Shown in pieces: positions 34,388 through 43,448 of a stretch of 55,300 nucleotides of DNA; positions within the stretch are counted from its first letter, which is position 1, and each line of letters begins with the position of its first letter. Both the position numbers and the translations under genes were made by a program. Source of the stretch: Paludibacteraceae bacterium (GTDB lineage: Bacteria; Bacteroidota; Bacteroidia; Bacteroidales; Paludibacteraceae); assembly GCA_017557345.1 (NCBI GenBank), contig JAFYZR010000119.1, forward strand, positions 1 through 55,300, given 5' to 3'. The notes below the pieces were generated by a model. It saw only the letters and a program-made list of their open reading frames with translations, was not told the DNA's origin and made no database searches.

Positions 34388-35893
34388 ATGCAAAAATCAG
34401 TCATAGAATATTTGGAGCAGACGGTTCGGAAGTGTCCGAACAAAGTTGCAGTGCATGATGAGGTGGAGGAGATAACCTTTGCACAATTATGGGAGAATGC
34501 TGCCTGTTTGGCGAATGCGATACAGCAGCATGTGGGCATGCGGCAACCAATCGGTGTGTACATCCCGAAAGGATGCAAGATGGTGACATCATTTGCAGCT
34601 ATCAACATGAGTGGAGATTTCTACGTGCCATTGGATACTAAGTCTCCGGCAGCTCGTGTGGAGTCCATCCTGAATACGCTTGAAGCAGAAGTTGTGATTA
34701 CGGACGCTGCCCATAAAGAAGCGTTACAGGCTTTCTATAGTAAAACGATACTTGTGGTAGAAGATGTGTTAGCGGAGAGTCAAGAGCAAGTCTTGCGCTA
34801 TGAGACGGAGCAGATTGACACCGATCCTGTGTATTCCATCTTCACATCCGGCAGCACCGGCACACCGAAAGGAGTAGTGGTTTCGCACAGAGGTGTGATT
34901 GATTACATAGATTGGGCAATTGGTCGGTTTGGTTTCACAGGTGATATGGTGATTGGCAACCAAGCACCGTTCTATTTCGATAACTCAACGCTGGATATCT
35001 ACTTGATGTACGCAACCGGTGCTACGCTGTGCATCATACCGGAAGATCGGTTCATCTTCCCTGCTAAGTTGGTGGACTATATGAACGAGCAGAAGATCTC
35101 GTTCGTGTTCTGGGTGCCGTTTGTGCTGATCAACGTAGCGAACATGGATATCTTCTCCTCGAAGAAGCCGGAATATATCAAGGATGTGTTCTTTGCCGGA
35201 GAGGTGATGCCGAACAAGCACCTGAACTATTGGCGCAAGCATCTGCCGGAGTGCCGCTATGCGAACTTGTATGGTCCGACTGAGATAACGGTGGACTGCA
35301 CCTATTATGAGGTGGATAGAGAGTTTACGGACGACGAACCACTGCCGATTGGAGTGCCATGCCGCAACAGCGATGTGCTGATATTGGTGGATAGACAACG
35401 TCTGGCTAAACAAGGCGAACAAGGTGAGTTGTGTGTACGTGGCAGTTCGTTAGCATTGGGATATTATAACAATCCGGAAAAAACAGCTGCGGCTTTCATT
35501 CAGAACCCTTTGCAGAAGCATTATCCTGAGACGATTTATTGCACAGGTGACATCGTGTATGAGAATGAGTGTGGTGAAATCATGTATGTGGGACGTGTGG
35601 ACTCGCAGATTAAACACAATGGATATCGTATCGAGTTGGGTGAGATAGAAACAGCTATCTTGGCAACGGATTTGGTGAAGAATTGCTGCGTAATCTATGA
35701 TTTCAAGAATAAGAAAATAGTGCTTTACTATCAGTCGGATACGGATTTGAATTTAGGTGAGTTCCGTCGTTCGGTATCGGTACATATCCCGCGGTATATG
35801 TTGCCAACGGAATATCATCGTGAAGAGATGCTGCGTCAGAATGGTAGCGGCAAGATTGATAGAGCCTATTATAACAAGCAAGTGAATGAATAG
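34388..35893 (+). CDS. Stand-alone adenylation enzyme, DltA-like (amino acid:carrier protein ligase), copy 1
   Basis: Activates a carboxylic acid as AMP ester and loads it on a carrier protein. 501 residues, the size of DltA. Motifs: A3 FTSGSTGTPKG, A5 NLYGPTEITV, A7 YCTGD, A8 GRVDSQIKHNGYRIELGE, A10 NGSGKIDR. Asp198 (FYFDNSTL) matches the aspartate that binds the alpha-amino group in amino-acid-specific domains (DltA Asp197), so an amino acid is more likely than a fatty acid. The DltA substrate cysteine (FCGE) is replaced by alanine (FAGE), arguing against D-alanine. No carrier protein follows now, because a 7.8-kb block interrupts the operon; the C-terminal codons (NKQVNE) are repeated at the far side of that block. 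Confidence 0.88.
   Translation: MQKSVIEYLEQTVRKCPNKVAVHDEVEEITFAQLWENAACLANAIQQHVGMRQPIGVYIPKGCKMVTSFAAINMSGDFYVPLDTKSPAARVESILNTLEAEVVITDAAHKEALQAFYSKTILVVEDVLAESQEQVLRYETEQIDTDPVYSIFTSGSTGTPKGVVVSHRGVIDYIDWAIGRFGFTGDMVIGNQAPFYFDNSTLDIYLMYATGATLCIIPEDRFIFPAKLVDYMNEQKISFVFWVPFVLINVANMDIFSSKKPEYIKDVFFAGEVMPNKHLNYWRKHLPECRYANLYGPTEITVDCTYYEVDREFTDDEPLPIGVPCRNSDVLILVDRQRLAKQGEQGELCVRGSSLALGYYNNPEKTAAAFIQNPLQKHYPETIYCTGDIVYENECGEIMYVGRVDSQIKHNGYRIELGEIETAILATDLVKNCCVIYDFKNKKIVLYYQSDTDLNLGEFRRSVSVHIPRYMLPTEYHREEMLRQNGSGKIDRAYYNKQVNE
35863..35892 (+). repeat. Left copy of the imperfect direct repeat flanking the inserted block
   Basis: Last codons of the adenylation gene. AGCCTA, then after a short gap TAACAAGCAAGT, then GAATGAATA. 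Compare 43656-43686: 18 of 20 bases agree in the core, and the match extends leftwards with one gap. Confidence 0.8.
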
Positions 35894-35949
35894 AAATATA
35901 CGGAATATCTATAAAAAACGAATATAAATCTAAAAAAATACTCAAAATA

Positions 35950-35981
35950 TTTGCACAATTGGACAAAAAGCAGTAATTTTG
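35950..35981 (+). promoter_or_regulatory. Promoter of the DUF4143 ATPase gene
   Basis: TTTG, 20 bases, TAATTTTG, with A-run and CAGTA before the -7 box. The start codon follows 32 bases later. Confidence 0.78.
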
Positions 35982-36012
35982 TCCACCCAAATAAAAATAA
36001 TGAACAAAAACG

Positions 36013-37269
36013 ATGAAAGCAATCATCCTACAACATCGTCACGAACGTGACTATCTGGCTGCAAAAGAATATCAGAAACGGTGTGTCAATATATCCGTGG
36101 CAGAGTATCTACACTCGCCACTCATCAAAGTGGTGAGCGGTGCGCGACGTGCTGGTAAATCTGTTTTCTGCCTCCAGATGCTGCAAGGTACGAACTATGC
36201 CTACCTGAATTTTGATGATAGTAAATTGTTGCAAGGATTTGATGAGGATATCGTGACCAAATTGTTGCAAGAAGTATATCCGGGTTATGAGTATCTGTTG
36301 TTGGATGAGATACAGAACTTGGATGGCTGGGAACTTTGGATAGAGAAATTATACAGGCGTGGGACGAACTTGATACTGACGGGTTCGAATGCAAAATTAT
36401 TATCATCCGAGTTATCCACAGTATTAAGTGGCCGGTATCTAAAGATAGAGATTCTGCCGTTTTCGTTAGAAGAAGATCTGAGTTACTTATCTATCCCGCG
36501 CGAATGCGAGACGCCGGAGCAACGTGGAGTATTCATGCATGAGGTAGATGATTATATGCAGTATGGAGGATATGCGGAGGTGGTAAAGAGTCGTTCGTTG
36601 ACGCAGACATACTTGCAAGGGGTGTATGACACGGTTTTGCTGAAGGATATAATCCAGCGATATAAGATCCATAACACGGATGACTTATATAACGTAGCCG
36701 AGTGGTTGGTAAGCAATGTGACGGGACTATTTACAGTATCGTCATTGGCAGAAGAATTAGGGATGTCAAGTAAGACCACGCTAAAGAAATATTGCGACTA
36801 TTTGAGTAGTTCGTATCTGTATTACTATCTGCCGCGGTTTAACAATAAATTGCAGTTGATGAAGAAAGCCGCTCGTAAAACCTATATGGTAGATACGGGA
36901 TTTGTGAAAGCAAAAGCATTTGGCGTGTCACAGGACTTAGGTAAGTTGTTAGAGAATATGGTATTTGTTGAGTTGCTACGAAGAGGTTACGAGATAGGTA
37001 AAACGCTGTTCTACTACCGATCACGGAATGACAAAGAGGTGGATTTTGTGCTTCGGAGAGGAAACAAGGTGGTAGAGATGCTGCAGGTATGCTATGATAT
37101 GTCTTCGCTGAAGACCGAACGTCGGGAGGTGACATCGCTGTTGGAATGTGCAGAAGAGTTGCGTTGCAGTAATTACAGGATTATCACATGGGATGAAGAA
37201 CGAGTGGTAAAGGAACCAACGGACATAAAGGCCGTGCCATTTCATAAATGGGCGTTGGCAAGTGAATAG
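36013..37269 (+). CDS. AAA_14/DUF4143 ATPase
   Basis: Cytoplasmic P-loop ATPase of unknown function, very common in Bacteroidota and archaea. Seen: Walker A G43-ARRAGK49-S50, Walker B LLLDE (Asp98-Glu99), the LTGSNAKLLS sensor segment, then a winged-helix-like part (LAEELGMSSKTTLKKYCDYL) and the DUF4143 nuclease-like C-terminal region (NKLQLMKKAARKTYMVDTGF, YYRSRNDKEVDFVLR). The last part keeps the D...ExK-like pattern (EVDFVLRRGNK) seen in restriction-type folds. 418 residues is normal. It has its own promoter and is the first gene of the inserted block. Proposed roles (toxin-like or defence ATPase) are unproven. Confidence 0.88.
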   Translation: MKAIILQHRHERDYLAAKEYQKRCVNISVAEYLHSPLIKVVSGARRAGKSVFCLQMLQGTNYAYLNFDDSKLLQGFDEDIVTKLLQEVYPGYEYLLLDEIQNLDGWELWIEKLYRRGTNLILTGSNAKLLSSELSTVLSGRYLKIEILPFSLEEDLSYLSIPRECETPEQRGVFMHEVDDYMQYGGYAEVVKSRSLTQTYLQGVYDTVLLKDIIQRYKIHNTDDLYNVAEWLVSNVTGLFTVSSLAEELGMSSKTTLKKYCDYLSSSYLYYYLPRFNNKLQLMKKAARKTYMVDTGFVKAKAFGVSQDLGKLLENMVFVELLRRGYEIGKTLFYYRSRNDKEVDFVLRRGNKVVEMLQVCYDMSSLKTERREVTSLLECAEELRCSNYRIITWDEERVVKEPTDIKAVPFHKWALASE

Positions 37270-37279
37270 CTATCAATCC

Positions 37280-37313
37280 CGACAGTGAGCCGACGGTGAA
37301 CCGACAGTCAAAG
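37280..37313. repeat. 11-bp imperfect tandem repeat after the DUF4143 gene
   Basis: CGACAGTGAGC, CGACGGTGAAC, CGACAGTCAAAG. Three units in the 122-base gap before the next gene, with no stem-loop. Confidence 0.75.
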
Positions 37314-37391
37314 CCAACGTCACAATGAGATAACGCTAAAGGAATACAAAAATTTGAGTAATTGGTAAATGATTAAATCGTAACTGGTTGT

Positions 37392-37751
37392 ATGGCAGTA
37401 ATAGAAACATCAGATCCGATTAATCACATCAGTGGCAAACTGGGTGGTAATAGTTCCGGCTATTTCTATACACGGAATGGCAAGCAGTTCTATCGAGTGC
37501 GTGAGGAGGGCTATCAGGCAAACCAATCGCCACGCCAGAAATGGAACTCAGCTGCGTTTTCTTATGCTCATAAACAACTTCATGCCATTGAAGCCGATGC
37601 GGAACTAACAGCACAGATACAAAAAGAGTACGAAACGGCTCATCACAAAGCACCTAATGGTAAGTCCTATTCAACTGCACATGCATGGAAATTTAACTTG
37701 CTTCTTTATGAATGGAAAAATGCCAATCCGTTTGAGGGAAATAAACGATAA
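37392..37751 (+). CDS. Small conserved Bacteroidales protein, function unknown
   Basis: 119 residues. The N-terminus MAVIETSDPINHISGKLGGN and the segment YFYTRNGKQFYRVREEG resemble small proteins annotated as hypothetical in many Bacteroidales; I do not recognise a function. The rest is rich in charged and aromatic residues (SPRQKWNSAAFSYAHKQL), with no signal peptide or membrane segment. The frame continues in register after its stop into a gene remnant. It could be a small nucleic-acid-associated protein, but that is a guess. Confidence 0.55.
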   Translation: MAVIETSDPINHISGKLGGNSSGYFYTRNGKQFYRVREEGYQANQSPRQKWNSAAFSYAHKQLHAIEADAELTAQIQKEYETAHHKAPNGKSYSTAHAWKFNLLLYEWKNANPFEGNKR

Positions 37752-37904
37752 GATAGAACAAAAATCTGGGAGTTCCTTTCCGAATCTATGACTGATAAAC
37801 AGAAGAAAGACAAGATATCAAATTTTTTAAAGAAAATGAAAAAAGCTCAAATAATTGATACAACAGGTAAAGGACCTTATGCTAAATGGTATTTGGTAAA
37901 GTAA
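37752..37904 (+). pseudogene. C-terminal gene remnant (winged-helix tail)
   Basis: In frame directly after the preceding TAA, the sequence codes for RTKIWEFLSESMTDKQKKDK, then ISNFLKKMKKAQIID and GPYAKWYLVK before a stop. This is the pattern of the C-terminal winged helix of AlbA_2/Fic-like ATP-binding proteins. No start codon gives a sensible full domain (the first ATG, 37788, leaves 38 residues). Best read as the tail of a gene lost by deletion. A translated small protein is possible but less likely. Confidence 0.5.
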
Positions 37905-38206
37905 TTTGCCGTTAATTTTACTTTATTATTTAATTGTATAATAATGATATTGTTTTGTAAATGATTGAATTGTAGATAATTATAATAAAGTAAATATTTG
38001 AGAAATAGGTAATGAAAGTATATGAAAACTATACCGAATAGAGTTAATGGATTATATATAAATGAATCACGACTCGCACAAAGGAGATATTAAAAAAGAT
38101 TGAGAAAAAATACAAAGTAAAAAATGGTAGAAAATAGTTCAAATGTGATATGCAAAAAAATATATTGAATTGGCGGACGAGGAATAGTGAGATTGCTAAC
38201 TAAAGA
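37905..38206. other. A+T-rich gene-free stretch (302 bp) before the nucleosidase-STAND gene
   Basis: No gene and no clear Bacteroidota promoter. Mostly A/T runs; GGCGGACGAGGA (38171-38182) recurs at 48793-48804 before a glycosyltransferase gene, the only recognisable shared word. Confidence 0.5.
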
Positions 38207-39832
38207 ATGATAATGAAAAACTATCAAGACATACAAAAGACTGACATTGATGTACAAAACTTCAATTTCCTAATTGTAACTGCTACAAAGATAGAAACGG
38301 AGTCCCTGCATAATGTGATGTCTGGAACCATACTGCGAATAGTTGTTGGTGACAACACATATTATTTAGGGCATATTGGTCTGTATAATATTATAAATGT
38401 CCAATGTAGCCAAATGGGAAGCCTTGCCCCTGGAGGATCTTCGCAAACTGTGAATGCGGCTTTGAAAGAGTGGAGTGGAATAAAAGCAGTTATCATGGTT
38501 GGAATTTGTTTCGGTTTTGATGAGGATAAACAACAAATAGGCGATGTTATTGTTTCCAAATCCATCCGAAACTATGAAACCCGTCGTGTCGGGAAAGATT
38601 GTGAAATCCCTCGTGGAAACACCTATCAAGCAGATTCGTGTTTGATGAATGCATTTAGTAACCTTATGCTATCATGGGAGAATATTGGTATAGATGATAA
38701 GAAGAAGAATCTGATAATAGGTGATTATATTTCGGGTGAACAGTTAGTCGATAACATAGAGGTGCGCGAAAAATTGCACACAGAGAGTCCAGAAGCCAAA
38801 GCAGGCGAGATGGAGGGTAACGGTTTAGTCGCATCTTGTGAGTCTGCACGCAAACCATGGATTTTAGTAAAAGCTATTTGTGATTTTGCAGACGGCAATA
38901 AAAGCAAAGAAAAAGAAAAAAAACAATTGATAGCTGCTACATCTGCAGTTCGTTGTTGTGAAGCTGCGCTCGGGCTAGTAGCCGCCTATGAGTCAATAGG
39001 CATTTCTATAGCGACGGATATAAAGCAATATGATGGTAACTTTTCGCAACATGATAAGGTCGAAAATTATGACGTACTCTTTGAATTATATAGAAAAGAT
39101 TATGCGCCATATTTCCTGAATAGAGAGATTGATAGGACTGTGGAGTCCTATCTTACAAGTCATAGCATATGGATATATGGTGAGTCTGGTGTAGGTAAGA
39201 GTACATCCATATCCCATGCACTACTATCTAAAAATCGAGAAATAGTCCTTATCAACATGGCAGGAATACCAGAGAATAGTTCACTTGAAGAAATATTCGA
39301 ATGGATATACAACGAGGTGGCTGGGGTAGTAGGTGAAACATCAATAGTTCCTGAATCATATCAGTTATGTATTAAGAAAATCATAGAACTATTAGACACT
39401 CATTATTCTGGACAATCCGTGTATGTACTTGTTGAGGAAATTCCATTTTCTGGTGAAAGTTTCTGCAATTTCGTAAATTCGTTTTCTTCACTCGTGGTTT
39501 CAAATAAATTAACAGGTAAATCCGCTGATGTTCATTTTGTGCTTTCATCGATAGATAATCCGATCCCGTATATTATTAAGTCGATGCAAAAGATAAAGAG
39601 CATGGTGAAGTTTTTGCATTTCGATATATGGACAGAGGATGAATGTAACTCCTTAATAGATCTTATCGGACAGAATATCACAGTTCCGCATGTGAGCGAC
39701 CGTGCTGATATGATAACAAGATGCGGTAATCTGCCACGTCCCATTAAATCAGTATTTCGAGAAGTTTATCAAACTGGTTTTGCAAACGAACTGGATGCGC
39801 ATACTATTAATAAAATACTAACCCGTTTATAA
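38207..39832 (+). CDS. Nucleoside phosphorylase/nucleosidase domain fused to a STAND-type NTPase
   Basis: 541-residue fusion. Residues about 18-265 are a PNP/UDP-phosphorylase (MTAN-like) fold: LIVTATKIETESL start, GSLAPGGSS, GICFGFDE, the ribose-binding M202-E203-G204, and the catalytic-type Asp226 in CDFAD. Active-site residues look intact, so it may cleave a nucleoside or nucleotide. Residues about 300-541 are a P-loop NTPase with Walker A G325-ESGVGK331-S332 and a hydrophobic LVEEIPFSG Walker B-like strand. Fusions of this domain to STAND NTPases are known from conflict/defence proteins. The stop abuts the next ATG (TAAATG), so the two genes are co-translated. No promoter recognised. Function as defence effector is inferred. 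Confidence 0.75.
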   Translation: MIMKNYQDIQKTDIDVQNFNFLIVTATKIETESLHNVMSGTILRIVVGDNTYYLGHIGLYNIINVQCSQMGSLAPGGSSQTVNAALKEWSGIKAVIMVGICFGFDEDKQQIGDVIVSKSIRNYETRRVGKDCEIPRGNTYQADSCLMNAFSNLMLSWENIGIDDKKKNLIIGDYISGEQLVDNIEVREKLHTESPEAKAGEMEGNGLVASCESARKPWILVKAICDFADGNKSKEKEKKQLIAATSAVRCCEAALGLVAAYESIGISIATDIKQYDGNFSQHDKVENYDVLFELYRKDYAPYFLNREIDRTVESYLTSHSIWIYGESGVGKSTSISHALLSKNREIVLINMAGIPENSSLEEIFEWIYNEVAGVVGETSIVPESYQLCIKKIIELLDTHYSGQSVYVLVEEIPFSGESFCNFVNSFSSLVVSNKLTGKSADVHFVLSSIDNPIPYIIKSMQKIKSMVKFLHFDIWTEDECNSLIDLIGQNITVPHVSDRADMITRCGNLPRPIKSVFREVYQTGFANELDAHTINKILTRL

Positions 39833-42400
39833 ATGGCAACAGAACTAAAGTCTTATACAATAGTACCAGACAGCCTTTACGTTGAACGAAAGGCCGATAT
39901 ACAACTGCATAATATTGTAGAAGCTATGCAGCGCCCTGGATATGTGCTTGTGTCTAGGCAAATGGGAAAAACAAATCTTCTTCTTAAAACCAAACGAAAA
40001 TGGGAAAATGACAAGGATTTGTATGTGTACATTGATATGTCAAATGTTAATGAGACCGAAAAAGAATGTTTTCAGTCTTTAATAGATACTGCTATTGACA
40101 CACATGAAGATATTTTGGGTCATGCAAGAGAACGTATACAAGACTTAAGGAGAATAAATATTACGAAGAGTCCAGTACAAGCTCACAATGAAGAATTACG
40201 AGAACTACTTAAAATAACTCCAAGAAAATTGGTGTTTATTTTGGATGAGATAGATTCACTGACCCGGACATCCTTTTCGGATAATGTATTCTCTCAAATA
40301 CGGAGTATCTATTTCAGTCGAGTTAATTATCCTGTTTTGGAAAAGTTAACATATGTGTTGTCAGGTGTTGTTGAGCCTACTGAGATTATTAAAAATCCAA
40401 AGATATCGCCATTCAATATTGGCGAAAAAATACTTCTGGATGACTTTAGTTATGAAGAATACATGTCTTTTATTAAAAAGGCTAGTTTGGAAAACTTTGA
40501 GAAAGACGTTATAGAAAGGATATACTATTGGACAGGCGGTAATCCTCGTATGACATGGGATGTTTGCTATGAATTGCAGAACAAGGATACACATACTTCG
40601 GAAACAGTTGACGAGGTTGTAACAAGGTTATATTTTACTGCCTTCGACAAAGCACCTATTGATACGATTCGTAATGTCGTCAAAGAAGACCGTGATCTTA
40701 GAGATGCAATAATACAATTAGCTTATAATAAAGGGAATACATTGTCTGACAAAATAAAAAGTAAACTATATCTTTCAGGTATAGTGAACTATAGTGACAA
40801 CAATGTAAAAATTAAAAATCGTATTATTAATGAGTCTTTATCATTAAGTTGGTTGCAAAAAGTAGAAGAAGAAGAGAAAGGCCTTTTGACATATGCTATT
40901 GAACTTTATAAAAAGGGATTCTATGAAGAGAGTGCGCTAAAGTTTGAAACATATATCAAAAACAATGATATTCCTGAAGACGATGCTTCATATTATTATT
41001 TTTATATGGGGTCATGCTATTATCATCTCAAAGAATTTGAGAAGTCTCTTCGTTATCTAACATTACGACCGACTGACGTTAAGGTGTCAAGTGTGAATTA
41101 TCGCAACGAGAACTTCCTATCCGGAGTTGATTGTCTTAAATTAGGACGCTATCGGGAGGCATTGGTATATTTTGAAAATGTCATGGATGGTGATGCCCGT
41201 GATTGGTATTATTATTCTTCCAAATTAAATTCATTAGCTGCACGAGCTCGTTTAGCCATTGACGACAATGCAGATCTCAAAGAGATAGAGATTGAGTACA
41301 AATCATTGCTTGATTTGCCTGATGGACCGAGAATAGATGATGTAAAGTTGTATGCTGCATATCAACTTGCAGAAATGTATAGTGAAGATGAAAATAATAA
41401 GGATGCTGCCATTAGTTATTATGATTTAGCCCTTTCTTTAGCCCATCCTTCAGACAGGCCGCGCATAGTTTCGGAGAAATTTTATATTGTTGACCAAGAA
41501 AACCGTCAACCATTGATTGACATTTTAGTTGAAGCTATAGAAAACATAGAATCATTATCGGAAACCACAGAGCCCGATAAAGCTCTCGGCATAGATGAGG
41601 ATGTTCTTGCTCAAGTACTCCATATTATATACTCATATGCATACGAAAGATGGGATAAGGTGAAAGGAAAATTGTCTCTCCTTTCACAAACTTACGGAGA
41701 TGCCTTGTTCCTTATATTCTTGAAATCTTCCAACCGAACCGTTGAATTCTTTAGCGAAGGCTCATCCAGACTAATCCTTGAACTTTATGAGCATCATAAT
41801 AGCGCCGAATATCAATTGTCAGAAGATAATGTTCTTTCGGTTTATAAATATAATGCCTTTCTAAATTATACTGATGAATATGCAAGAAAATATCTGACAA
41901 AACTAAAGGGAAGTGATGAGTATATAGACTCTTATGGTTTACTTGTGCTAAAATCATATGCCTTGAATCTATTGGGACGCAAAGATTTTATGATGATAAT
42001 CAGTGAGTTGGAATGGGTAACTGACCGTTATCCTAAAAGTGTAAGTTATCAAGATATTGTTCCTCTTTCCTTGTTCGAGTATGCTCTCATGATATCCTAT
42101 CATAATATACACAATCCCAAGGCATCAGTAGAAACAGCTCAACTCATACTTTCTCATGTAGTTGATGATATTAAGCAGACAAGTGGGCAAAACCAAGACA
42201 CGTTAAAGCAAGTAAAGAATATAGCAGAGAAAGTGCTTTCAATAAATAGGTCTCACGAACCATACCGATCCCCAAAAGTATATGGTCGCAATGACCGAAT
42301 AACGGTACGTTACCATCAAACAGGAGCAATTGTAAAGAAAAAGTATAAGCAATTGGAGGGCGATATAAAGAAAGGAGTTTGTGTAGTAATTGAAGACTAA
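39833..42400 (+). CDS. AAA_35-type ATPase with TPR repeats
   Basis: 855 residues. The N-terminal 300 are an AAA-like (AAA_35, STAND-related) domain: YVERKADIQLHNIV, Walker A variant RQMGK46-T47, Walker B FILDE (Asp138-Glu139), WTGGNPRM near 245. Residues about 360-560 carry TPR-like repeats (ALKFETYIKN, YYFYMGSCYYHLKEFEKSL, SGVDCLKLGRYREALVYFEN). The last 40 residues form a small charged beta-rich tail (NDRITVRYHQTGAIVKK). TPR regions in such proteins often sense a partner or phage protein. It directly follows the nucleosidase-STAND gene, with which it probably acts. I know of no described system with this exact pair. Confidence 0.75.
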   Translation: MATELKSYTIVPDSLYVERKADIQLHNIVEAMQRPGYVLVSRQMGKTNLLLKTKRKWENDKDLYVYIDMSNVNETEKECFQSLIDTAIDTHEDILGHARERIQDLRRINITKSPVQAHNEELRELLKITPRKLVFILDEIDSLTRTSFSDNVFSQIRSIYFSRVNYPVLEKLTYVLSGVVEPTEIIKNPKISPFNIGEKILLDDFSYEEYMSFIKKASLENFEKDVIERIYYWTGGNPRMTWDVCYELQNKDTHTSETVDEVVTRLYFTAFDKAPIDTIRNVVKEDRDLRDAIIQLAYNKGNTLSDKIKSKLYLSGIVNYSDNNVKIKNRIINESLSLSWLQKVEEEEKGLLTYAIELYKKGFYEESALKFETYIKNNDIPEDDASYYYFYMGSCYYHLKEFEKSLRYLTLRPTDVKVSSVNYRNENFLSGVDCLKLGRYREALVYFENVMDGDARDWYYYSSKLNSLAARARLAIDDNADLKEIEIEYKSLLDLPDGPRIDDVKLYAAYQLAEMYSEDENNKDAAISYYDLALSLAHPSDRPRIVSEKFYIVDQENRQPLIDILVEAIENIESLSETTEPDKALGIDEDVLAQVLHIIYSYAYERWDKVKGKLSLLSQTYGDALFLIFLKSSNRTVEFFSEGSSRLILELYEHHNSAEYQLSEDNVLSVYKYNAFLNYTDEYARKYLTKLKGSDEYIDSYGLLVLKSYALNLLGRKDFMMIISELEWVTDRYPKSVSYQDIVPLSLFEYALMISYHNIHNPKASVETAQLILSHVVDDIKQTSGQNQDTLKQVKNIAEKVLSINRSHEPYRSPKVYGRNDRITVRYHQTGAIVKKKYKQLEGDIKKGVCVVIED

Positions 42401-42554
42401 ATCTTATTGTTTCGAAAAGATTGAAGTTCAAATTAATTGTGAAATACTATAGGAAAATAGTTTCGTAAATGAATATAAGCAAGAGATTCTGCACTATACA
42501 AATTGGTTGGGAAGATACATAAACATAATATTAAAAAACAAAATAGATACTTTT

Positions 42555-43448
42555 ATGGCATCATTCGAATTTAATCCAATAGCCGATTGTGTGACATTGC
42601 GTATTAAATGCCCCAAATGTGGGGAAGAATTCCTAACAGATGGCATGGGCGTTCCATCTCCAGATTGGACGGCGGAAACACATCATGATAGTGTACAAGA
42701 TGAAGAATATGAGCAGCAATGTGATAATTGTGGTGAACTTTTTGACGTTACGTTGTATAATGGCTTTTATGGTGGTGACGGAGAAATTGAAGTGGTAGAT
42801 AGTGAGGTGGATATTGACAATAGTAATATACTTGAGGTAATCGAAGATTTTTCTGAAAATGAAAGTTACGATTATGATAAAGAGTTGTTTGATGCAAGTC
42901 ATCAGGAAATAAAACAATTAGTGGATGCTATTGAGCCTTTATCGAACGATGTAAAAGATAAGTTATACAAAATGTTATACGCCAAAGCGATTACTAATCT
43001 CGAAACATATTTAGGAGATACGTTAAAGAAATATGTATTGGAGGAAGAACAATATTTGCGTTTGTTTGTGGAACAATATAAGCCTTATAAAGATGAAACT
43101 TTCCCTTTGTGTGAGATTTATCATAGACTTGACACAATCAAAGATAGAGTAAGACAAACTCTAAATGAGTTGATGTATCATAATCTAGGCAAATTAAAAG
43201 GAATATATTTAGAAGTACTTAATGTGGATTTCGGGGATATAAAACAGTTAGCAAGTGCAGTTAATATTCGTCATGATATAGTTCATAGGAATGGGAAAGA
43301 CAAAGATGGTAATGAACGCCATATAACTAAAAGTGAAGTAATCGAAGTGGCTGATATGGTGAATGAATTTATATATTCAGTTGATTCTTCTCTCCCGATA
43401 TTACCATCAAGTATTGATCAATATGTAAGTGAAGATGAAATATTTTAA
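42555..43448 (+). CDS. Zinc-ribbon HEPN-domain protein (putative ribonuclease)
   Basis: 297 residues from ATG 42555 (an in-frame TTG 16 codons earlier is possible). An N-terminal zinc ribbon with Cys19-x2-Cys22 and Cys56-x2-Cys59, then an acidic linker (about 70-110), then an all-helical HEPN-like domain ending with R239-x4-H244 in IRHDIVHRNG, the catalytic R-x4-6-H pattern of HEPN ribonucleases of the RiboL-PSP/DUF4145 kind. Such domains are frequent toxin effectors in defence and toxin-antitoxin systems. It lies 154 bases after the AAA_35-TPR gene on the same strand and closes the cassette. Nuclease activity and linkage to the upstream pair are inferred. Confidence 0.72.
   Translation: MASFEFNPIADCVTLRIKCPKCGEEFLTDGMGVPSPDWTAETHHDSVQDEEYEQQCDNCGELFDVTLYNGFYGGDGEIEVVDSEVDIDNSNILEVIEDFSENESYDYDKELFDASHQEIKQLVDAIEPLSNDVKDKLYKMLYAKAITNLETYLGDTLKKYVLEEEQYLRLFVEQYKPYKDETFPLCEIYHRLDTIKDRVRQTLNELMYHNLGKLKGIYLEVLNVDFGDIKQLASAVNIRHDIVHRNGKDKDGNERHITKSEVIEVADMVNEFIYSVDSSLPILPSSIDQYVSEDEIF

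Noticed and set aside
36013-37269. DUF4143 ATPase as part of the three-gene defence cassette
   Set aside because: It has its own promoter and is separated by a small gene, a remnant and a gene-free stretch; DUF4143 proteins are common outside defence loci.
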